Below, piece by piece: positions 25,874-35,916 of a DNA stretch of 64,000 nt (position 1 is its first letter; each line of letters begins with the position of its first letter). The stretch spans positions 284,849-348,848 of the forward strand of contig NZ_JBHTIU010000027.1 in the NCBI RefSeq assembly GCF_042677205.1, in the 5' to 3' direction. The position numbers and the translations under genes were made by a program. The notes under the pieces are model-generated. The model saw nothing but the letters and a program-made list of their open reading frames with translations. It was not told the DNA's origin and made no database searches. Source of the DNA: Paenibacillus_L residui (GTDB lineage Bacteria; Bacillota; Bacilli; Paenibacillales; NBRC-103111).

Positions 25874-27146
25874 GCACGGCTTCCCCCAAAATGACATTAA
25901 TGATATGGTCCTCATCTGCTTCCGCAATATCGTCGGGAACATTCTGTCCATTCGTCACATAGGACAATTGGAGCTTAAGCGCATCGACCAAATTCAGCAC
26001 AGCGCCGAGCGTGCCCGTTTCATCCATTTTTGTGAAAAGCACTTTATCCAGACGAAATTTCATGAAGTTATCGGCGATGACTTTCATATCCTTGTATTTG
26101 GTGGTCAGGCTGAGCACCAGGAACGTTTCGCTTGCCCCATGAGTTTGTATCAGGGAATGCAGCTCGGAGACATACATTTCGTTGCGGTAATTTCGCCCTG
26201 CGGTATCCATAAAGATGATATCCATGTCCTCCAACCGCGAGAAAGCCCGCTGCATATCCTGGGGCGAGAACACAACCTCTAACGGTGTGTTTAAAATGGT
26301 TGCGTATGTTTTCAGCTGCTCCACGGCCGAGATTCGATATGTATCGGAAGTGATCAGCCCTACTTTGCGCTTATGCTTGAGAACCTGCTCGGCGGCCAGC
26401 TTGGCGATGGACGTTGTCTTGCCTACTCCGGTCGGTCCGACGATATGCACAATGCGGGTTTGCGGCGAGATCACCTTCGGCCCCTGCCCCGAGAAAATGT
26501 CCCGCATCCTCTCCCTTGCCCGGGCTATGATCCGGGCCTTGTCCCATACTTCCGTAGACTCCTGCATTTCTTCGCGGATCGGCAGAAGAATCCGGTCGGT
26601 CAAATCCGGCGAAACATCCTGCTCCAGCAGCCTTTCTCTTACTTCCAGCCACGCGGGAGGAGCCTCCTCCTGAGGCTCGGAAGCGGCAGACAGCTTCTGC
26701 ATCAGCAACTTCATCTGCCTGATCTCCTCAAGAATCGGCTCGTTTCCCTGTTCCTCCTTGGCGGAACGCCCGTTCGTCAAATCGGACTGCTGCTTGAAGC
26801 CGGTTCGGCCCGTCAAGTTGTGAGCATTTCTGTCCAGCGGGATGGGAGCATGAATTCCCGGTTTCCCGGTATCGAATACGGGATCCGAATTGGAGTTCAG
26901 GGCCGCGGCCACCTCAGACTGGAAGTCCGACCAGCCGGCTGCAGGCGGCGCCGGCGGCCGCTGCGGAACGGACATGCTCTCGTCCGCTGCCGCAATTACC
27001 TCTATCTTCTTCTTGCCGAACCAGCCCCACAGCCCTCCTGAGCGGATTTCTTTCGTATTTAAAATGATTGCGTTCTTGCCCAAGTCACTTCGGATCCGGG
27101 CAAGCGCGTCGGGCATTGAATCAACTACGTAACGTTTCACCTTCAT
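25866..27146 (-). CDS. flhF: Signal-recognition-particle-type GTPase FlhF
   Basis: FlhF sets where flagella form. The 426-residue product has the short basic B domain at the N-terminus (MKVKRYVVDSMPDALARIRS), a Gln/Pro/Ser-rich linker, the N domain and a G domain with VGPTGVGKTTSIAKLA (about 240), DTYRISAVEQLKTYA and MDTAGRNYRNE. The start overlaps the flhA stop by 4 bp. Confidence 0.96.
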   Translation of the reverse strand: MKVKRYVVDSMPDALARIRSDLGKNAIILNTKEIRSGGLWGWFGKKKIEVIAAADESMSVPQRPPAPPAAGWSDFQSEVAAALNSNSDPVFDTGKPGIHAPIPLDRNAHNLTGRTGFKQQSDLTNGRSAKEEQGNEPILEEIRQMKLLMQKLSAASEPQEEAPPAWLEVRERLLEQDVSPDLTDRILLPIREEMQESTEVWDKARIIARARERMRDIFSGQGPKVISPQTRIVHIVGPTGVGKTTSIAKLAAEQVLKHKRKVGLITSDTYRISAVEQLKTYATILNTPLEVVFSPQDMQRAFSRLEDMDIIFMDTAGRNYRNEMYVSELHSLIQTHGASETFLVLSLTTKYKDMKVIADNFMKFRLDKVLFTKMDETGTLGAVLNLVDALKLQLSYVTNGQNVPDDIAEADEDHIINVILGEAVHE

Positions 27147-29176
27147 AGATTGACTACCCCCATGCTTTGAATTTCAACACTCGGCTCCAGCTCGCTGTAA
27201 GACAACACCGGAATATCCTGCATCGTTCTTTCCAGCAGCTGACGCAAGTACATTCGAATCGTTGGGGAGGTCAGAATGACCGGCTGCTGTCCCGCTTGAA
27301 CAACCTTGCCTACTTGCTCGCTCAATCGGTGAAAGATCGTCTGTGTTGAAGCCGGGTCCAGCGCCAGATACGACCCCTGGTCTGTCTGCTGTACCGATTC
27401 CGCAATTTTCTTCTCCAATGCCGGGCCCACCGTAATAACTTTAAGCGACTCGTCCCCCTGGGCGAACTGCTGGGTAATCTGGCGGGACAGCGCCTGCCGT
27501 ACATATTCGGTCAGTACATCCGGGTCTTTCGTATAAGTTCCGTAATCGGCCAACGTTTCCAGAATGGTCACCATGTCCCGTACGGAAATTTTCTCACGCA
27601 GCAGCTTGACGAGAACTTTCTGAATATCGCCGATCGACAGCACATTCGGAATGAGCTCCTCCACCAGGGCCGGATAGCTCTCTCTTACGTTCTCGATCAA
27701 CGCTTTCGTCTCTTGGCGTCCAAGCAGCTCGAAGGCATGCTTCTTGATCACTTCGGTCAGATGGGTCGCCACTACGGATGGCGGATCGACCACTGTGTAG
27801 CCGGACAGCTCTGCCCGGTCCTTCGTCTCCTCGTCGATCCATAGAGCCGGCAGTCCGAATGCCGGTTCCGTCGTTTCAATTCCGATAACGGAGTCGTCCT
27901 CCACTCCCGGACTCATCGCCAAGTAATGATTGAGGAGCAGCTCTCCTCTGGCAATCGTATTTCCTTTGATCTTGATCACATACTCGTTCGGCTTGAGCTG
28001 GATGTTATCGCGAATCCGGATAACCGGCACGACAATTCCGAGCTCAAGGGCGCACTGTCTGCGGATCAGAATAATCCGGTCCAGCAGATCTCCTCCTTGC
28101 TGGGTATCCGCCAGCGGAATCAAGCCATAACCGAATTCAAATTCAATCGGATCCACCTGCAGAAGGCTGATCACACTCTCCGGACTGCGCACCTCTTCGA
28201 TTTGCTGCTCCTCTTCAAATTGCTGTTCCTCTTCCTGCCTCCGCTCCATATTCTTCTGCATCTTATAGGCCGCGAAGATCAACAGCCCGCCGATAGGAAG
28301 CGTCGCGCCAAGCCCGATTGGCGTGAACATTCCAAGAACCAATATCGTTCCGGCCACGACATATAGCAGTTTCGGGTAGTTAAGCAGCTGGCCGGCAATA
28401 TCCGAAGCGAAGTTGCCGTCGGAGCTGGCGCGCGTCACAATCAATCCCGCAGATGTCGAGATAAGGAGGGCAGGAATTTGACTGACCAGACCGTCCCCGA
28501 TCGTCAATCTGGAGAAGGTGGCCGCAGCCTCCGGCAGCGTCATATCGTGATACATCATTCCAATAATCAATCCGCCAAGAAGATTGATTATTAAAATGAT
28601 AATTCCCGCGATGGCGTCCCCTTTGACAAACTTGCTGGCACCATCCATCGCTCCGTAGAAATCGGCCTCTCGTTCGATCTTGCTCCGGCGTTCTCTCGCC
28701 TGGGTTTCGTTAATCAGCCCGGCGTTCAAATCCGCATCGATACTCATCTGCTTACCGGGCATCGCATCGAGGGTGAAGCGCGCGGCCACCTCCGCAACCC
28801 GCTCCGAACCTTTCGTTATAACAATAAATTGAACAATAACCAGAATAAGGAATACAACAAATCCTACAACAATGTTGCCATTCGCAACGAACCCGCCGAA
28901 GGTGTCCACCACCTGGCCTGCTTCCGCTTCCGACAGAATGTTTCTTGTGGTTGAAATATTTAACGCCAGCCGATACAGCGTCGTTACGAGCAGCAGCGAA
29001 GGGAAGATCGAAAACTGCAGAGCTTCCTTCGTATTCATCGCCACGAGCAGGATCGTTAGAGCCAGTGTAATATTTATAATGAGGAGAACGTCTAGCAAAG
29101 GAATGGGAATCGGAACGACCATCATCAGAACGATCCCGATTATTCCGACCAATATGAATAAATCCCGTACTTTCAC
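27143..29176 (-). CDS. flhA: Flagellar export gate protein FlhA
   Basis: FlhA forms the nonameric ring of the flagellar type III export gate. The 677-residue product has eight predicted membrane helices in the first ~310 residues, the FHIPEP-family signature in KGSERVAEVAARFTLDAMPGK (about 125-145) and a large cytoplasmic C-terminal domain. A GTG start is used, after GGAGGAG. Confidence 0.97.
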   Translation of the reverse strand: MKVRDLFILVGIIGIVLMMVVPIPIPLLDVLLIINITLALTILLVAMNTKEALQFSIFPSLLLVTTLYRLALNISTTRNILSEAEAGQVVDTFGGFVANGNIVVGFVVFLILVIVQFIVITKGSERVAEVAARFTLDAMPGKQMSIDADLNAGLINETQARERRSKIEREADFYGAMDGASKFVKGDAIAGIIILIINLLGGLIIGMMYHDMTLPEAAATFSRLTIGDGLVSQIPALLISTSAGLIVTRASSDGNFASDIAGQLLNYPKLLYVVAGTILVLGMFTPIGLGATLPIGGLLIFAAYKMQKNMERRQEEEQQFEEEQQIEEVRSPESVISLLQVDPIEFEFGYGLIPLADTQQGGDLLDRIILIRRQCALELGIVVPVIRIRDNIQLKPNEYVIKIKGNTIARGELLLNHYLAMSPGVEDDSVIGIETTEPAFGLPALWIDEETKDRAELSGYTVVDPPSVVATHLTEVIKKHAFELLGRQETKALIENVRESYPALVEELIPNVLSIGDIQKVLVKLLREKISVRDMVTILETLADYGTYTKDPDVLTEYVRQALSRQITQQFAQGDESLKVITVGPALEKKIAESVQQTDQGSYLALDPASTQTIFHRLSEQVGKVVQAGQQPVILTSPTIRMYLRQLLERTMQDIPVLSYSELEPSVEIQSMGVVNL

Positions 29177-29200
29177 TGTTTAGTCTCCTCCATTTGCCCA

Positions 29201-30292
29201 TTAATTGACTTTGCCCTTCAGCTTATACACGTAGGCCAGCACCTCAGCGACGGCTTGAAACAGGTCTCCGGGAATGGTTTCATTCAATTCCACCCGTTCA
29301 TACAGCGCCCTGGCCAATGGTTTGTTCTCCATTATGGCAATCCCGTTCTGTTTGCCGATTTCCCTGATTTTCAAGGCAACCAAATCGACACCCTTCGCGA
29401 TTACCTTCGGTGCCTCCATCTTCCCGGACTCATACTTTAGCGCTACCGCGAAATGAGTCGGGTTGGTGATGATAACGTCGGCCTTCGGAACCTCCTGCAT
29501 CATCCGCTGCATGGCCATTCTTCTCTGTCTTTCCTTGATTTTCGACTTGATCAGCGGATCTCCCTCGGTCTTCTTGTACTCGTCCTTAATGTCCTGCTTG
29601 GACATTCGCAAGCCTTTCTCATGCTCATATTTCTGATACATATAGTCGAAGATAGCCAGCACGATCAGAACCAGTCCGATTTTCACGCCTAATTCGACCA
29701 TAACCTGAGCTACATACGACAGAATGGATTCCAGAGGAAGATGGGCCAGTCCCATTAAACTTTCTTTCTTCCCCCACAAAGTGAAGAAGACGATGACTCC
29801 GATGACGATTAATTTGAAGACGGTTTTTAAAAATTCTACTAATGACCGCAATCCGAACATTTTCTTGGCCCCTTCCACCGGATTCAGCTTGTTCAGCTTC
29901 ATCTTAAGAGGCTCGCCGGTGAACAAAACACCAATCTGTACATAATTGCCTATGACCGCCATGACGATGGCAAAGAGCAGAATGGGAGAAAGCATAATCA
30001 TCCCGTCGATCATAAGCTTGTTAAATAATGCGGTCGTATTCGGGATCGTGACGTTCATCAGCATATAGTCGTATAGCGTTAATGTGAAGATTTCGAATAA
30101 ACGCTCCTTCAGAAAGCCGCCGAACAATAAGAAGGCGACGAAGGTAAAGAACAGAACAAGCGCGCCGGGCAGCTCCATGCTTTTGGCTACCTGCCCTTTC
30201 TGTCGGGCCTCGCGCTTTTTCTTCGGTGTAGCGGGCTCTGTCTTTTCCTGTGAGAACAACTGCAGGTCCATCCGCCATCGATAAGCGGTCAT
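29201..30292 (-). CDS. flhB: Flagellar export switch protein FlhB
   Basis: FlhB sets the substrate switch of the export apparatus from rod/hook to filament. The 363-residue product starts with a hydrophilic KTEPATPKKKREARQKGQV segment, then four membrane helices, then a cytoplasmic domain with the self-cleaving NPTH (about 275) followed by FAVALKYESGKMEAPKVIAKG. ATG at 30292 is 7 nt after GGAGG. Compare the orphan FlhB-C-like gene at 63076-63372. Confidence 0.96.
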   Translation of the reverse strand: MTAYRWRMDLQLFSQEKTEPATPKKKREARQKGQVAKSMELPGALVLFFTFVAFLLFGGFLKERLFEIFTLTLYDYMLMNVTIPNTTALFNKLMIDGMIMLSPILLFAIVMAVIGNYVQIGVLFTGEPLKMKLNKLNPVEGAKKMFGLRSLVEFLKTVFKLIVIGVIVFFTLWGKKESLMGLAHLPLESILSYVAQVMVELGVKIGLVLIVLAIFDYMYQKYEHEKGLRMSKQDIKDEYKKTEGDPLIKSKIKERQRRMAMQRMMQEVPKADVIITNPTHFAVALKYESGKMEAPKVIAKGVDLVALKIREIGKQNGIAIMENKPLARALYERVELNETIPGDLFQAVAEVLAYVYKLKGKVN

Positions 30293-30321
30293 CGGTCTCC
30301 CTCCAAACGCCATTCCACTGG

Positions 30322-31110
30322 CTAGGACGATCCCGGGACGGCCAATATCTCCAGCATTCTTTGCATATGCTCGAACATGGTCTTGAACAGGTCGGAAAAC
30401 AGATTGTACATCCCCGGGATAAAAAAGAAGAGAAGAATCAGGCCGACCAGAATTTTCATCGGGATCCCTAACACGAAAATATTGAATTGCGGAGCGGTCT
30501 TTGCCAATACACCCAGCCCCACGTCAACCAGAAACAACGATGCAACCAGCGGAGCAGCCATTTGGAAAGCAAGGGCAAAAGCTGTAATAAACGCTTGAAC
30601 GAGAAATTCGCTAACGTGCCCCCGAGCAATATGGGCGAAGAAATCATTGGACAACGGAACCCACTCATAGCTGTCCACAATGGCCTGGATAAGCAGATGA
30701 TGACCGTTGAAGGTCAGAAACAGCAGCAGGGCAATGAAGTATTTAAAATTTCCCAGCAGCGGAGTCTGCACTCCCGTCATCGGGTCCATCACATTCGCCA
30801 TCGCAAATCCGATTTGCACATCAATGAACGCTCCGGCTATCTGCACCGCGGTAAAGATAAAGTTCGCTATTAATCCAAGCAGCAAGCCGATCAAGATTTC
30901 TCTGATAATAGAAAGGAAATATTCCCCGTCCATCGGGATCGGCTCGTCCCCGATTGCAGGAATAGCCATTAGTGTAAGAAAAAACGACAATCCAAGCTTG
31001 AACTGGGGAGGAACGTTTCTCGCCGTGAACACTGGCGATGCGAGAAAGAAAGATGTTATTCTGCAAAAAATAAGCAGGACGTTAGGAATGAACTGCAAGA
31101 AGAACTCCAT
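30322..31110 (-). CDS. fliR: Flagellar export gate protein FliR
   Basis: FliR is part of the FliPQR core of the export gate. The 262-residue product has about six hydrophobic segments and the family pattern around FKLGLSFFLTLMAIP (about 36-50) and IVLILLFFFIPGMYNLFSDLF near the C-terminus (approximate). It starts 16 bp after fliQ. Confidence 0.95.
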   Translation of the reverse strand: MEFFLQFIPNVLLIFCRITSFFLASPVFTARNVPPQFKLGLSFFLTLMAIPAIGDEPIPMDGEYFLSIIREILIGLLLGLIANFIFTAVQIAGAFIDVQIGFAMANVMDPMTGVQTPLLGNFKYFIALLLFLTFNGHHLLIQAIVDSYEWVPLSNDFFAHIARGHVSEFLVQAFITAFALAFQMAAPLVASLFLVDVGLGVLAKTAPQFNIFVLGIPMKILVGLILLFFFIPGMYNLFSDLFKTMFEHMQRMLEILAVPGSS

Positions 31111-31125
31111 CGATTTTCCCCAGCC

Positions 31126-31395
31126 CTAACCGATATACTTATGTAAGTTATTGAACAAATTAAACGTAAAGTCGACCAGCGTGGTCAATATCCACGGTCC
31201 AAACAGAAGCACTGTCAACAAGACCGCAACGATTTTCGGAACGAACGCCAGTGTCTGCTCCTGAATTTGGGTGGTCGCCTGAAAGATGCTGATCGCCAAA
31301 CCTACGGCCAGTGCGACAATCAGCATGGGAGCACTGGCTTTCAAGACGGTATATACCGCTTCGCCCGCCAGCCGTATGACAAAATCTGAAGCCAT
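31126..31395 (-). CDS. fliQ: Flagellar export gate protein FliQ
   Basis: Four to five copies of FliQ surround FliP in the export gate. The 89-residue product has two membrane helices (about 15-38 and 50-72) and the family motif SIFQATTQIQEQTLAFVPKI between them. CAGGAGGG precedes the ATG. Confidence 0.96.
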   Translation of the reverse strand: MASDFVIRLAGEAVYTVLKASAPMLIVALAVGLAISIFQATTQIQEQTLAFVPKIVAVLLTVLLFGPWILTTLVDFTFNLFNNLHKYIG

Positions 31396-31424
31396 CGGTT
31401 TCCCTCCTGTAAGCTTGTTGACGG

Positions 31425-32201
31425 TCAGGAATTAAAACTGACCAACAACGATTTGACAACCAGATACCAACCGTCCACGAGAATAAACAGCAGAACCTTG
31501 AACGGAAGCGAGATCATGACCGGGGGAAGCATCATCATCCCCATGGACATCAGCGTGCTGGCAATAATCATATCGATCACGAGAAACGGCACGAAGATCA
31601 TGAAACCCATCTGAAAAGCCGATTTCAGCTCGCTGATCGCAAAAGCGGGAATAAGAGCGGTCAACGGAGTATCCGCGATCCCGGTCGGTCTGTCGGCACG
31701 GGAGTAATCCAGAAACAGCTTCAAATCTTTTTCTCGGGTGTGCTTGCCCATAAATTCCTTCAGCGGGAGAGCCGCCCGGCTCAAGGCTTCGTTCTGTGTG
31801 ATCTCCCCGGCCATATATGGCTGGAAAGCCACTTTGTTGATCTCCGCAAGTGTCGGAGACATGACGAACAGGGTCAAGAACAAGGCCAGACCAATCAGCA
31901 CCTGATTAGGAGGCATTTGCTGGGTTGACAAAGAAGTTCGGACAAACCCAAGCACAATGACGATCCGTGTGAAGCTGGTCATAAGAACGAGTATGGCCGG
32001 AGCCAGACTTAATATTGTAATGAGCAGAACGATCGTGACCGTACTGGCCGTTCCGGCGGGATCACCCGTTCCGCTGCCGATGTCTATATTGATGTTGGGA
32101 ATAGGAAGCGTGTCTCCCTCTTCGGCAAAGCTCTGGCCCGGGAACAGGAAGGAGCTCAGCAGAATGACACCCAGAACCGCAAGCCTCTTAATTCTTTTCA
32201 T
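31425..32201 (-). CDS. fliP: Flagellar export gate protein FliP
   Basis: FliP forms the pore ring of the export gate. The 258-residue product has an N-terminal signal sequence (about 1-26, ending in SFAEEG), then the FliP signatures MTSFTRIVIVLGFVRTSLSTQ (about 79-99) and FVPFLVIDMIIASTLMSMGMMMLPP. It overlaps fliO by 4 bp. Confidence 0.97.
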   Translation of the reverse strand: MKRIKRLAVLGVILLSSFLFPGQSFAEEGDTLPIPNINIDIGSGTGDPAGTASTVTIVLLITILSLAPAILVLMTSFTRIVIVLGFVRTSLSTQQMPPNQVLIGLALFLTLFVMSPTLAEINKVAFQPYMAGEITQNEALSRAALPLKEFMGKHTREKDLKLFLDYSRADRPTGIADTPLTALIPAFAISELKSAFQMGFMIFVPFLVIDMIIASTLMSMGMMMLPPVMISLPFKVLLFILVDGWYLVVKSLLVSFNS

Positions 32202-32800
32202 CGTTCATCCGACCGATCCGTTTTGTTTTCATTATGAATCCATTGCTCGACCTTATCATTGCGGCCGGATAACTGATTCATCTTTTGCTGGAACATCTGT
32301 TGGAAAGAAGTCATTGCTTCGTCCTCATTTTTTTTGGGCTCAAACCATTTTCTGATTTGGGAGATTCCCTTCATTTCAGGCTGTCCGGCCGTACTTTGAC
32401 TGCGGATAAACTCTATTTCTTCCGGGTCGTCTATTTTGTGCAGCAGCCGGATCTCTTCTCCGACTCCCAGCACATACAATGAATGTCCGATTTCCACAAT
32501 CTGAACCGATTTGTTCTGGCCGAGAGGTACGCCTCCCCATGTTTTAATGGTGCGTCCGGGAAGAAAACCCCGGTTTTTTTGAGCCATCCACTTAATTATG
32601 ATAAGAAATAAACCGATAATTAGGACTAGATAGACAATCACTTTGACCGCCATGCCGAATCCGTTGTAGGACAGTCCGTCCTCTTCGCCTTCGGCGAAAC
32701 AGCGGGAACCCCACATCAAGCCAACCATAAGCAGCCCCAGGGTTCCCGGACAGATCTTGCCGGCTAGACTGCTTCCAACCCGACCGCATGTCCCTTTCAT
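32198..32800 (-). CDS. fliO: Flagellar biosynthetic protein FliO/FliZ
   Basis: FliO is a membrane protein that helps assemble the FliP ring. The 200-residue product has a signal-like N-terminus, a second membrane helix (about 55-77) and the cytoplasmic FliO domain with VPLGQNKSVQIVEIGHSLYVLGV. ATG at 32800 follows GAAGTGAT; a GTG three codons upstream is also possible. Confidence 0.88.
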   Translation of the reverse strand: MKGTCGRVGSSLAGKICPGTLGLLMVGLMWGSRCFAEGEEDGLSYNGFGMAVKVIVYLVLIIGLFLIIIKWMAQKNRGFLPGRTIKTWGGVPLGQNKSVQIVEIGHSLYVLGVGEEIRLLHKIDDPEEIEFIRSQSTAGQPEMKGISQIRKWFEPKKNEDEAMTSFQQMFQQKMNQLSGRNDKVEQWIHNENKTDRSDER

Positions 32801-32816
32801 ATTTATCACTTCTGCA

Positions 32817-33179
32817 CTAACCTAATGTTTTCTTGATCGCTTCGATCACTCGGTCCGCTTGGAAAGGCTTCACGATAAAGTCCTTGGCCCCTGCCTGGAT
32901 AGCATCGATAACCATCGCCTGCTGCCCCATAGCCGAACACATAATCACCTTCGCGTTCGGATCGAAGGACTTGATCTCCTTAAGCGCCTGGATACCGTCC
33001 ATTTCCGGCATCGTAATATCCATCGTAATCAGATCCGGCTTAAGCTCCTTGTACTTCTCCACTGCCTGGAAGCCGTCATTGGCTTCACCGCAAACCTCAT
33101 ATCCGTTCTTGGTCAGAATGTCCCGGATCATCATTCTCATGAAAGCTGCATCATCAACTACTAGAATACGGTTGGCCAT
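32817..33179 (-). CDS. cheY: Chemotaxis response regulator CheY
   Basis: Phospho-CheY binds the switch to change rotation. The 120-residue single receiver domain has Asp9/Asp10, the phosphorylated Asp54 (ITMDITMPEMDG), the conserved Thr/Ser position in MCSAMG and the conserved Lys in KDFIVKPF. ATG at 33179 is preceded by AGAGG. It lies between fliY and fliO as in B. subtilis. Confidence 0.97.
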   Translation of the reverse strand: MANRILVVDDAAFMRMMIRDILTKNGYEVCGEANDGFQAVEKYKELKPDLITMDITMPEMDGIQALKEIKSFDPNAKVIMCSAMGQQAMVIDAIQAGAKDFIVKPFQADRVIEAIKKTLG

Positions 33180-33227
33180 AACTAACAATCCTCTCTTCAC
33201 ATGATTTATTGATGTAATGCAATGGTA

Positions 33228-34439
33228 TTATTGCAGTTTCTGTATACGGTCCATCGGATTGACGATATCCGTGACACGGACGCCGAAATTCTCGTCAATG
33301 ACAACTACTTCGCCTTTGGCGATCAGCTTGTTGTTAACCAGAATATCCACCGGCTCGCCGGCCAGCTTATCCAGCTCGATAATGGAGCCCTGGGATAAAT
33401 CGAGAATATCTTTGATCGCTTTTTGCGTCCTTCCGAGCTCCACCGTCACTTTCAGCGGAATATCCAGCAGCAGGTTCAAATTCGAGTCTTCCGACTGAAC
33501 AGAGGACATCTGGTCAAAACTGCTGAACTGTACGGGTTGAACATTAACGTTGCGTACAGGCACATTGCCATAATTTGCAGGACCTGCGGCAGGCGGTACG
33601 GCAGACTGATGCGGCGGAGCATAAGCCGGATCCGTACCGGTCGATGCGGCGGCGGCCGGAGTCTGCTCCATACGGGGCTGAGCCGCTGCCGACTGGGACT
33701 CTACCATAGCCTGTTCCACTGCCGGCTGCGGCTCCTGAACGGCCGGTTCCGGTTCAGGGGATCCCATCAGCATGGCGACCATTTCCTTAGCGAACGCTAC
33801 AGGCAGAAGCTGCATGATCGTTGAATCGATTAAATCGCTGATCGTCAATCGGAAGGAAACCTTAATGAATACTTGTTCGTCAGGCAGCTTCTCCGTGCCC
33901 TCCGGGTCTCTCAAGTCGAGAATATCGATGCCCGGAGGAGAAATATTGACGAACCGGTTGAAGATCGTAGACATGGAGGTCGCGGAAGACCCCATCATTT
34001 GGTTCATGGCTTCCTGTACAGCACTGATATGGAATTCGCTTAGTTCCTCCTCCGGTCCCTTACCGTCTCCCCCCATCATCAGGTTAGCAATGATTTGGGC
34101 GTCGCGGGTTTTGATGACGAGCAGATTCACTCCGTTGAACCCTTCCACGTAATTGACGTGTACAGCAACGTGGGGCTTCGGGAACTCATCCTTCAGCTTC
34201 TTCTTGGAAATCGCGCTCACCTTGGGAGTGGTAATATCCACCTTCTTGCCCAGCAATGTGGACAGTGCCGTCGCTGCGCTGCCGAACGAAATATTGCCGA
34301 TTTCCCCCAAGGCGTCCTGTTCAATCGTTGTCAGATAATCATCGATGTTCGCTTCAGCTTCATCTTCGGGGCTGTTTACCGATTGGTTTAACAGGGCATC
34401 GATTTCTTCCTGAGACAGAAAATCCTTGTTATTCGTCAT
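33228..34439 (-). CDS. fliY: Flagellar switch phosphatase FliY (FliN-type C-ring protein with CheC domain)
   Basis: FliY is the Gram-positive C-ring component that also removes phosphate from CheY-P. The 403-residue product has the N-terminal CheY-P-binding peptide (LSQEEIDALLNQS), a CheC-type domain with both active sites (ALGEIGNISFGSAATALSTLLG and AVQEAMNQMMGSSATSMSTIF), a Pro/Ala/Gln-rich linker (about 240-310) and a C-terminal SpoA/FliN domain (LDIPLKVTVELGRTQKAIKDIL). The ATG at 34439 overlaps fliM by 11 bp. Confidence 0.96.
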   Translation of the reverse strand: MTNNKDFLSQEEIDALLNQSVNSPEDEAEANIDDYLTTIEQDALGEIGNISFGSAATALSTLLGKKVDITTPKVSAISKKKLKDEFPKPHVAVHVNYVEGFNGVNLLVIKTRDAQIIANLMMGGDGKGPEEELSEFHISAVQEAMNQMMGSSATSMSTIFNRFVNISPPGIDILDLRDPEGTEKLPDEQVFIKVSFRLTISDLIDSTIMQLLPVAFAKEMVAMLMGSPEPEPAVQEPQPAVEQAMVESQSAAAQPRMEQTPAAAASTGTDPAYAPPHQSAVPPAAGPANYGNVPVRNVNVQPVQFSSFDQMSSVQSEDSNLNLLLDIPLKVTVELGRTQKAIKDILDLSQGSIIELDKLAGEPVDILVNNKLIAKGEVVVIDENFGVRVTDIVNPMDRIQKLQ

Positions 34440-35427
34440 CCTCTTCCACTCCTTCACTTACAATATCCGTGATCTGAACGGCGGCTTTGCCCTTAACCGT
34501 TCCGGGGATTCCAACATACTTCACTTTCTCCCCTACTCTGATCGCCAACCCTTCGCCGACCAGCTTGTTTAACGTAATGACGTCTCCTTGCGCAAGTCCG
34601 AGGAATTCGCGAACCGTGATCCGGGAATGACCCAGCTCCGCGATAATCGGAAGCTTGGCCTTACTCACCCTGGATTGCAGGATTTCCGACTCCTCATTCG
34701 ACTTCGCCTTCTTCTGGGTGACGAACATATGGTGGACGGACAACCGTTGCATGATGGGTTCAATAACGACATGAGGAATACAAATATTGATCATTCCGGA
34801 GGTATCGCCGATTTTGGTGCTCAGAGAAATAAGCGCAATCGTATCGTTCGCCGAAGCAATTTGCATAAATTGCGGATTCGTCTCCAATGTCTCCAGACGG
34901 GGCTCCAGATCGACCACCGTCTTCCAGGCATCCTTCAATGATTCCAGCGCCCGGCCGAAAATCCGTTCCATGATAATCGACTCGATCTCCGTCAGCGCGT
35001 TCACCCTCGAAGGGGATGTCCCCAACCCTCCTAATAGGCGATCAAGCATTGCAAACGCGATATTGGGGTGAACTTCCAGCACCATCCGGCCTTCCAGCGG
35101 CTCCGCTTCAAAAATATTCAGAATGGTCATCTTCGGTATGGAACGGATGAATTCGTCATAAGGAAGCTGCTCTACCTGCACTACGTTGATCTGAACGAAG
35201 GTCCGGAGCTGGGTGGAAAAGTACGTTGTCAAATACCTGGCGAAATTTTCGTGTATTCGCGTCAAGCTGCGCAAATGATCTTTGGACAATCGGGTAGCTC
35301 TTTTAAAATCGTAGGACCGGATTTTTTTCTGGGTATCTTCCTTCTTAAGCTCTTCCGCATCCGCTTCGCCGGACGACAATGCCGCCAGCAGGGCGTCAAT
35401 TTCATTTTGCGATAGTACATCTACCAT
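34429..35427 (-). CDS. fliM: Flagellar motor switch protein FliM
   Basis: FliM is the CheY-P-binding C-ring protein. The 332-residue product begins with the CheY-binding peptide VLSQNEIDALLAAL, followed by the middle domain (YDFKRATRLSKDHLRSLTRIHE) and the C-terminal SpoA domain (GHSRITVREFLGLAQGDVITLNK). ATG at 35427 follows GGGGGTGG. Confidence 0.97.
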   Translation of the reverse strand: MVDVLSQNEIDALLAALSSGEADAEELKKEDTQKKIRSYDFKRATRLSKDHLRSLTRIHENFARYLTTYFSTQLRTFVQINVVQVEQLPYDEFIRSIPKMTILNIFEAEPLEGRMVLEVHPNIAFAMLDRLLGGLGTSPSRVNALTEIESIIMERIFGRALESLKDAWKTVVDLEPRLETLETNPQFMQIASANDTIALISLSTKIGDTSGMINICIPHVVIEPIMQRLSVHHMFVTQKKAKSNEESEILQSRVSKAKLPIIAELGHSRITVREFLGLAQGDVITLNKLVGEGLAIRVGEKVKYVGIPGTVKGKAAVQITDIVSEGVEEDDE

Positions 35428-35460
35428 TACAGCCACCCCCCTAACCAAAAAACATTAAAC

Positions 35461-35916
35461 CTATGGCAACACCATTTCAGTGATCCATACCTGTTTGATC
35501 TTCCCATCGTGCAAGAAAGGATTAATTTTATCCATCAATACGGTCGAAAGGTGGTCCTGACCCTTCTCTCCCGTAATTTGTTCCGGTGTCATTTCGGCAA
35601 AAGTCCGATTAATAATTCCTCTTACTTTAAAGTCCAACTGCTCGATTTCTTCTTTGGCTTTCTTCGTAGTCATTTCAAAAGCGAAGCCTGCTTTGACAAA
35701 ACGGCTGCTCTCTCCCAGATTCGTAAGGATTTCATCCAGGAAGTAGGTCATTTCCTTGATTTGAGCGGCCGGCACTTGCTCTGCCGCTTCCGTTGGTTTC
35801 ACTTCCTTGGAGCTCTTCTGCTCCATCAGGTTCCATATCAAAACGGAAGCGGTGAGAATCAAAGTGACAACGATCAGCATCGCAACGACGATTTGAAAAA
35901 CTTTGCTTTTTAACAC
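35461..35916 (-). CDS. fliL: Flagellar basal body-associated protein FliL
   Basis: FliL surrounds the stator units at the basal body. The 151-residue product has a single N-terminal membrane helix (about 7-29) and the extracytoplasmic FliL domain, with the conserved ILTNLGESSRFVKAGFAFEM. A GTG start is used. Confidence 0.93.
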   Translation of the reverse strand: MLKSKVFQIVVAMLIVVTLILTASVLIWNLMEQKSSKEVKPTEAAEQVPAAQIKEMTYFLDEILTNLGESSRFVKAGFAFEMTTKKAKEEIEQLDFKVRGIINRTFAEMTPEQITGEKGQDHLSTVLMDKINPFLHDGKIKQVWITEMVLP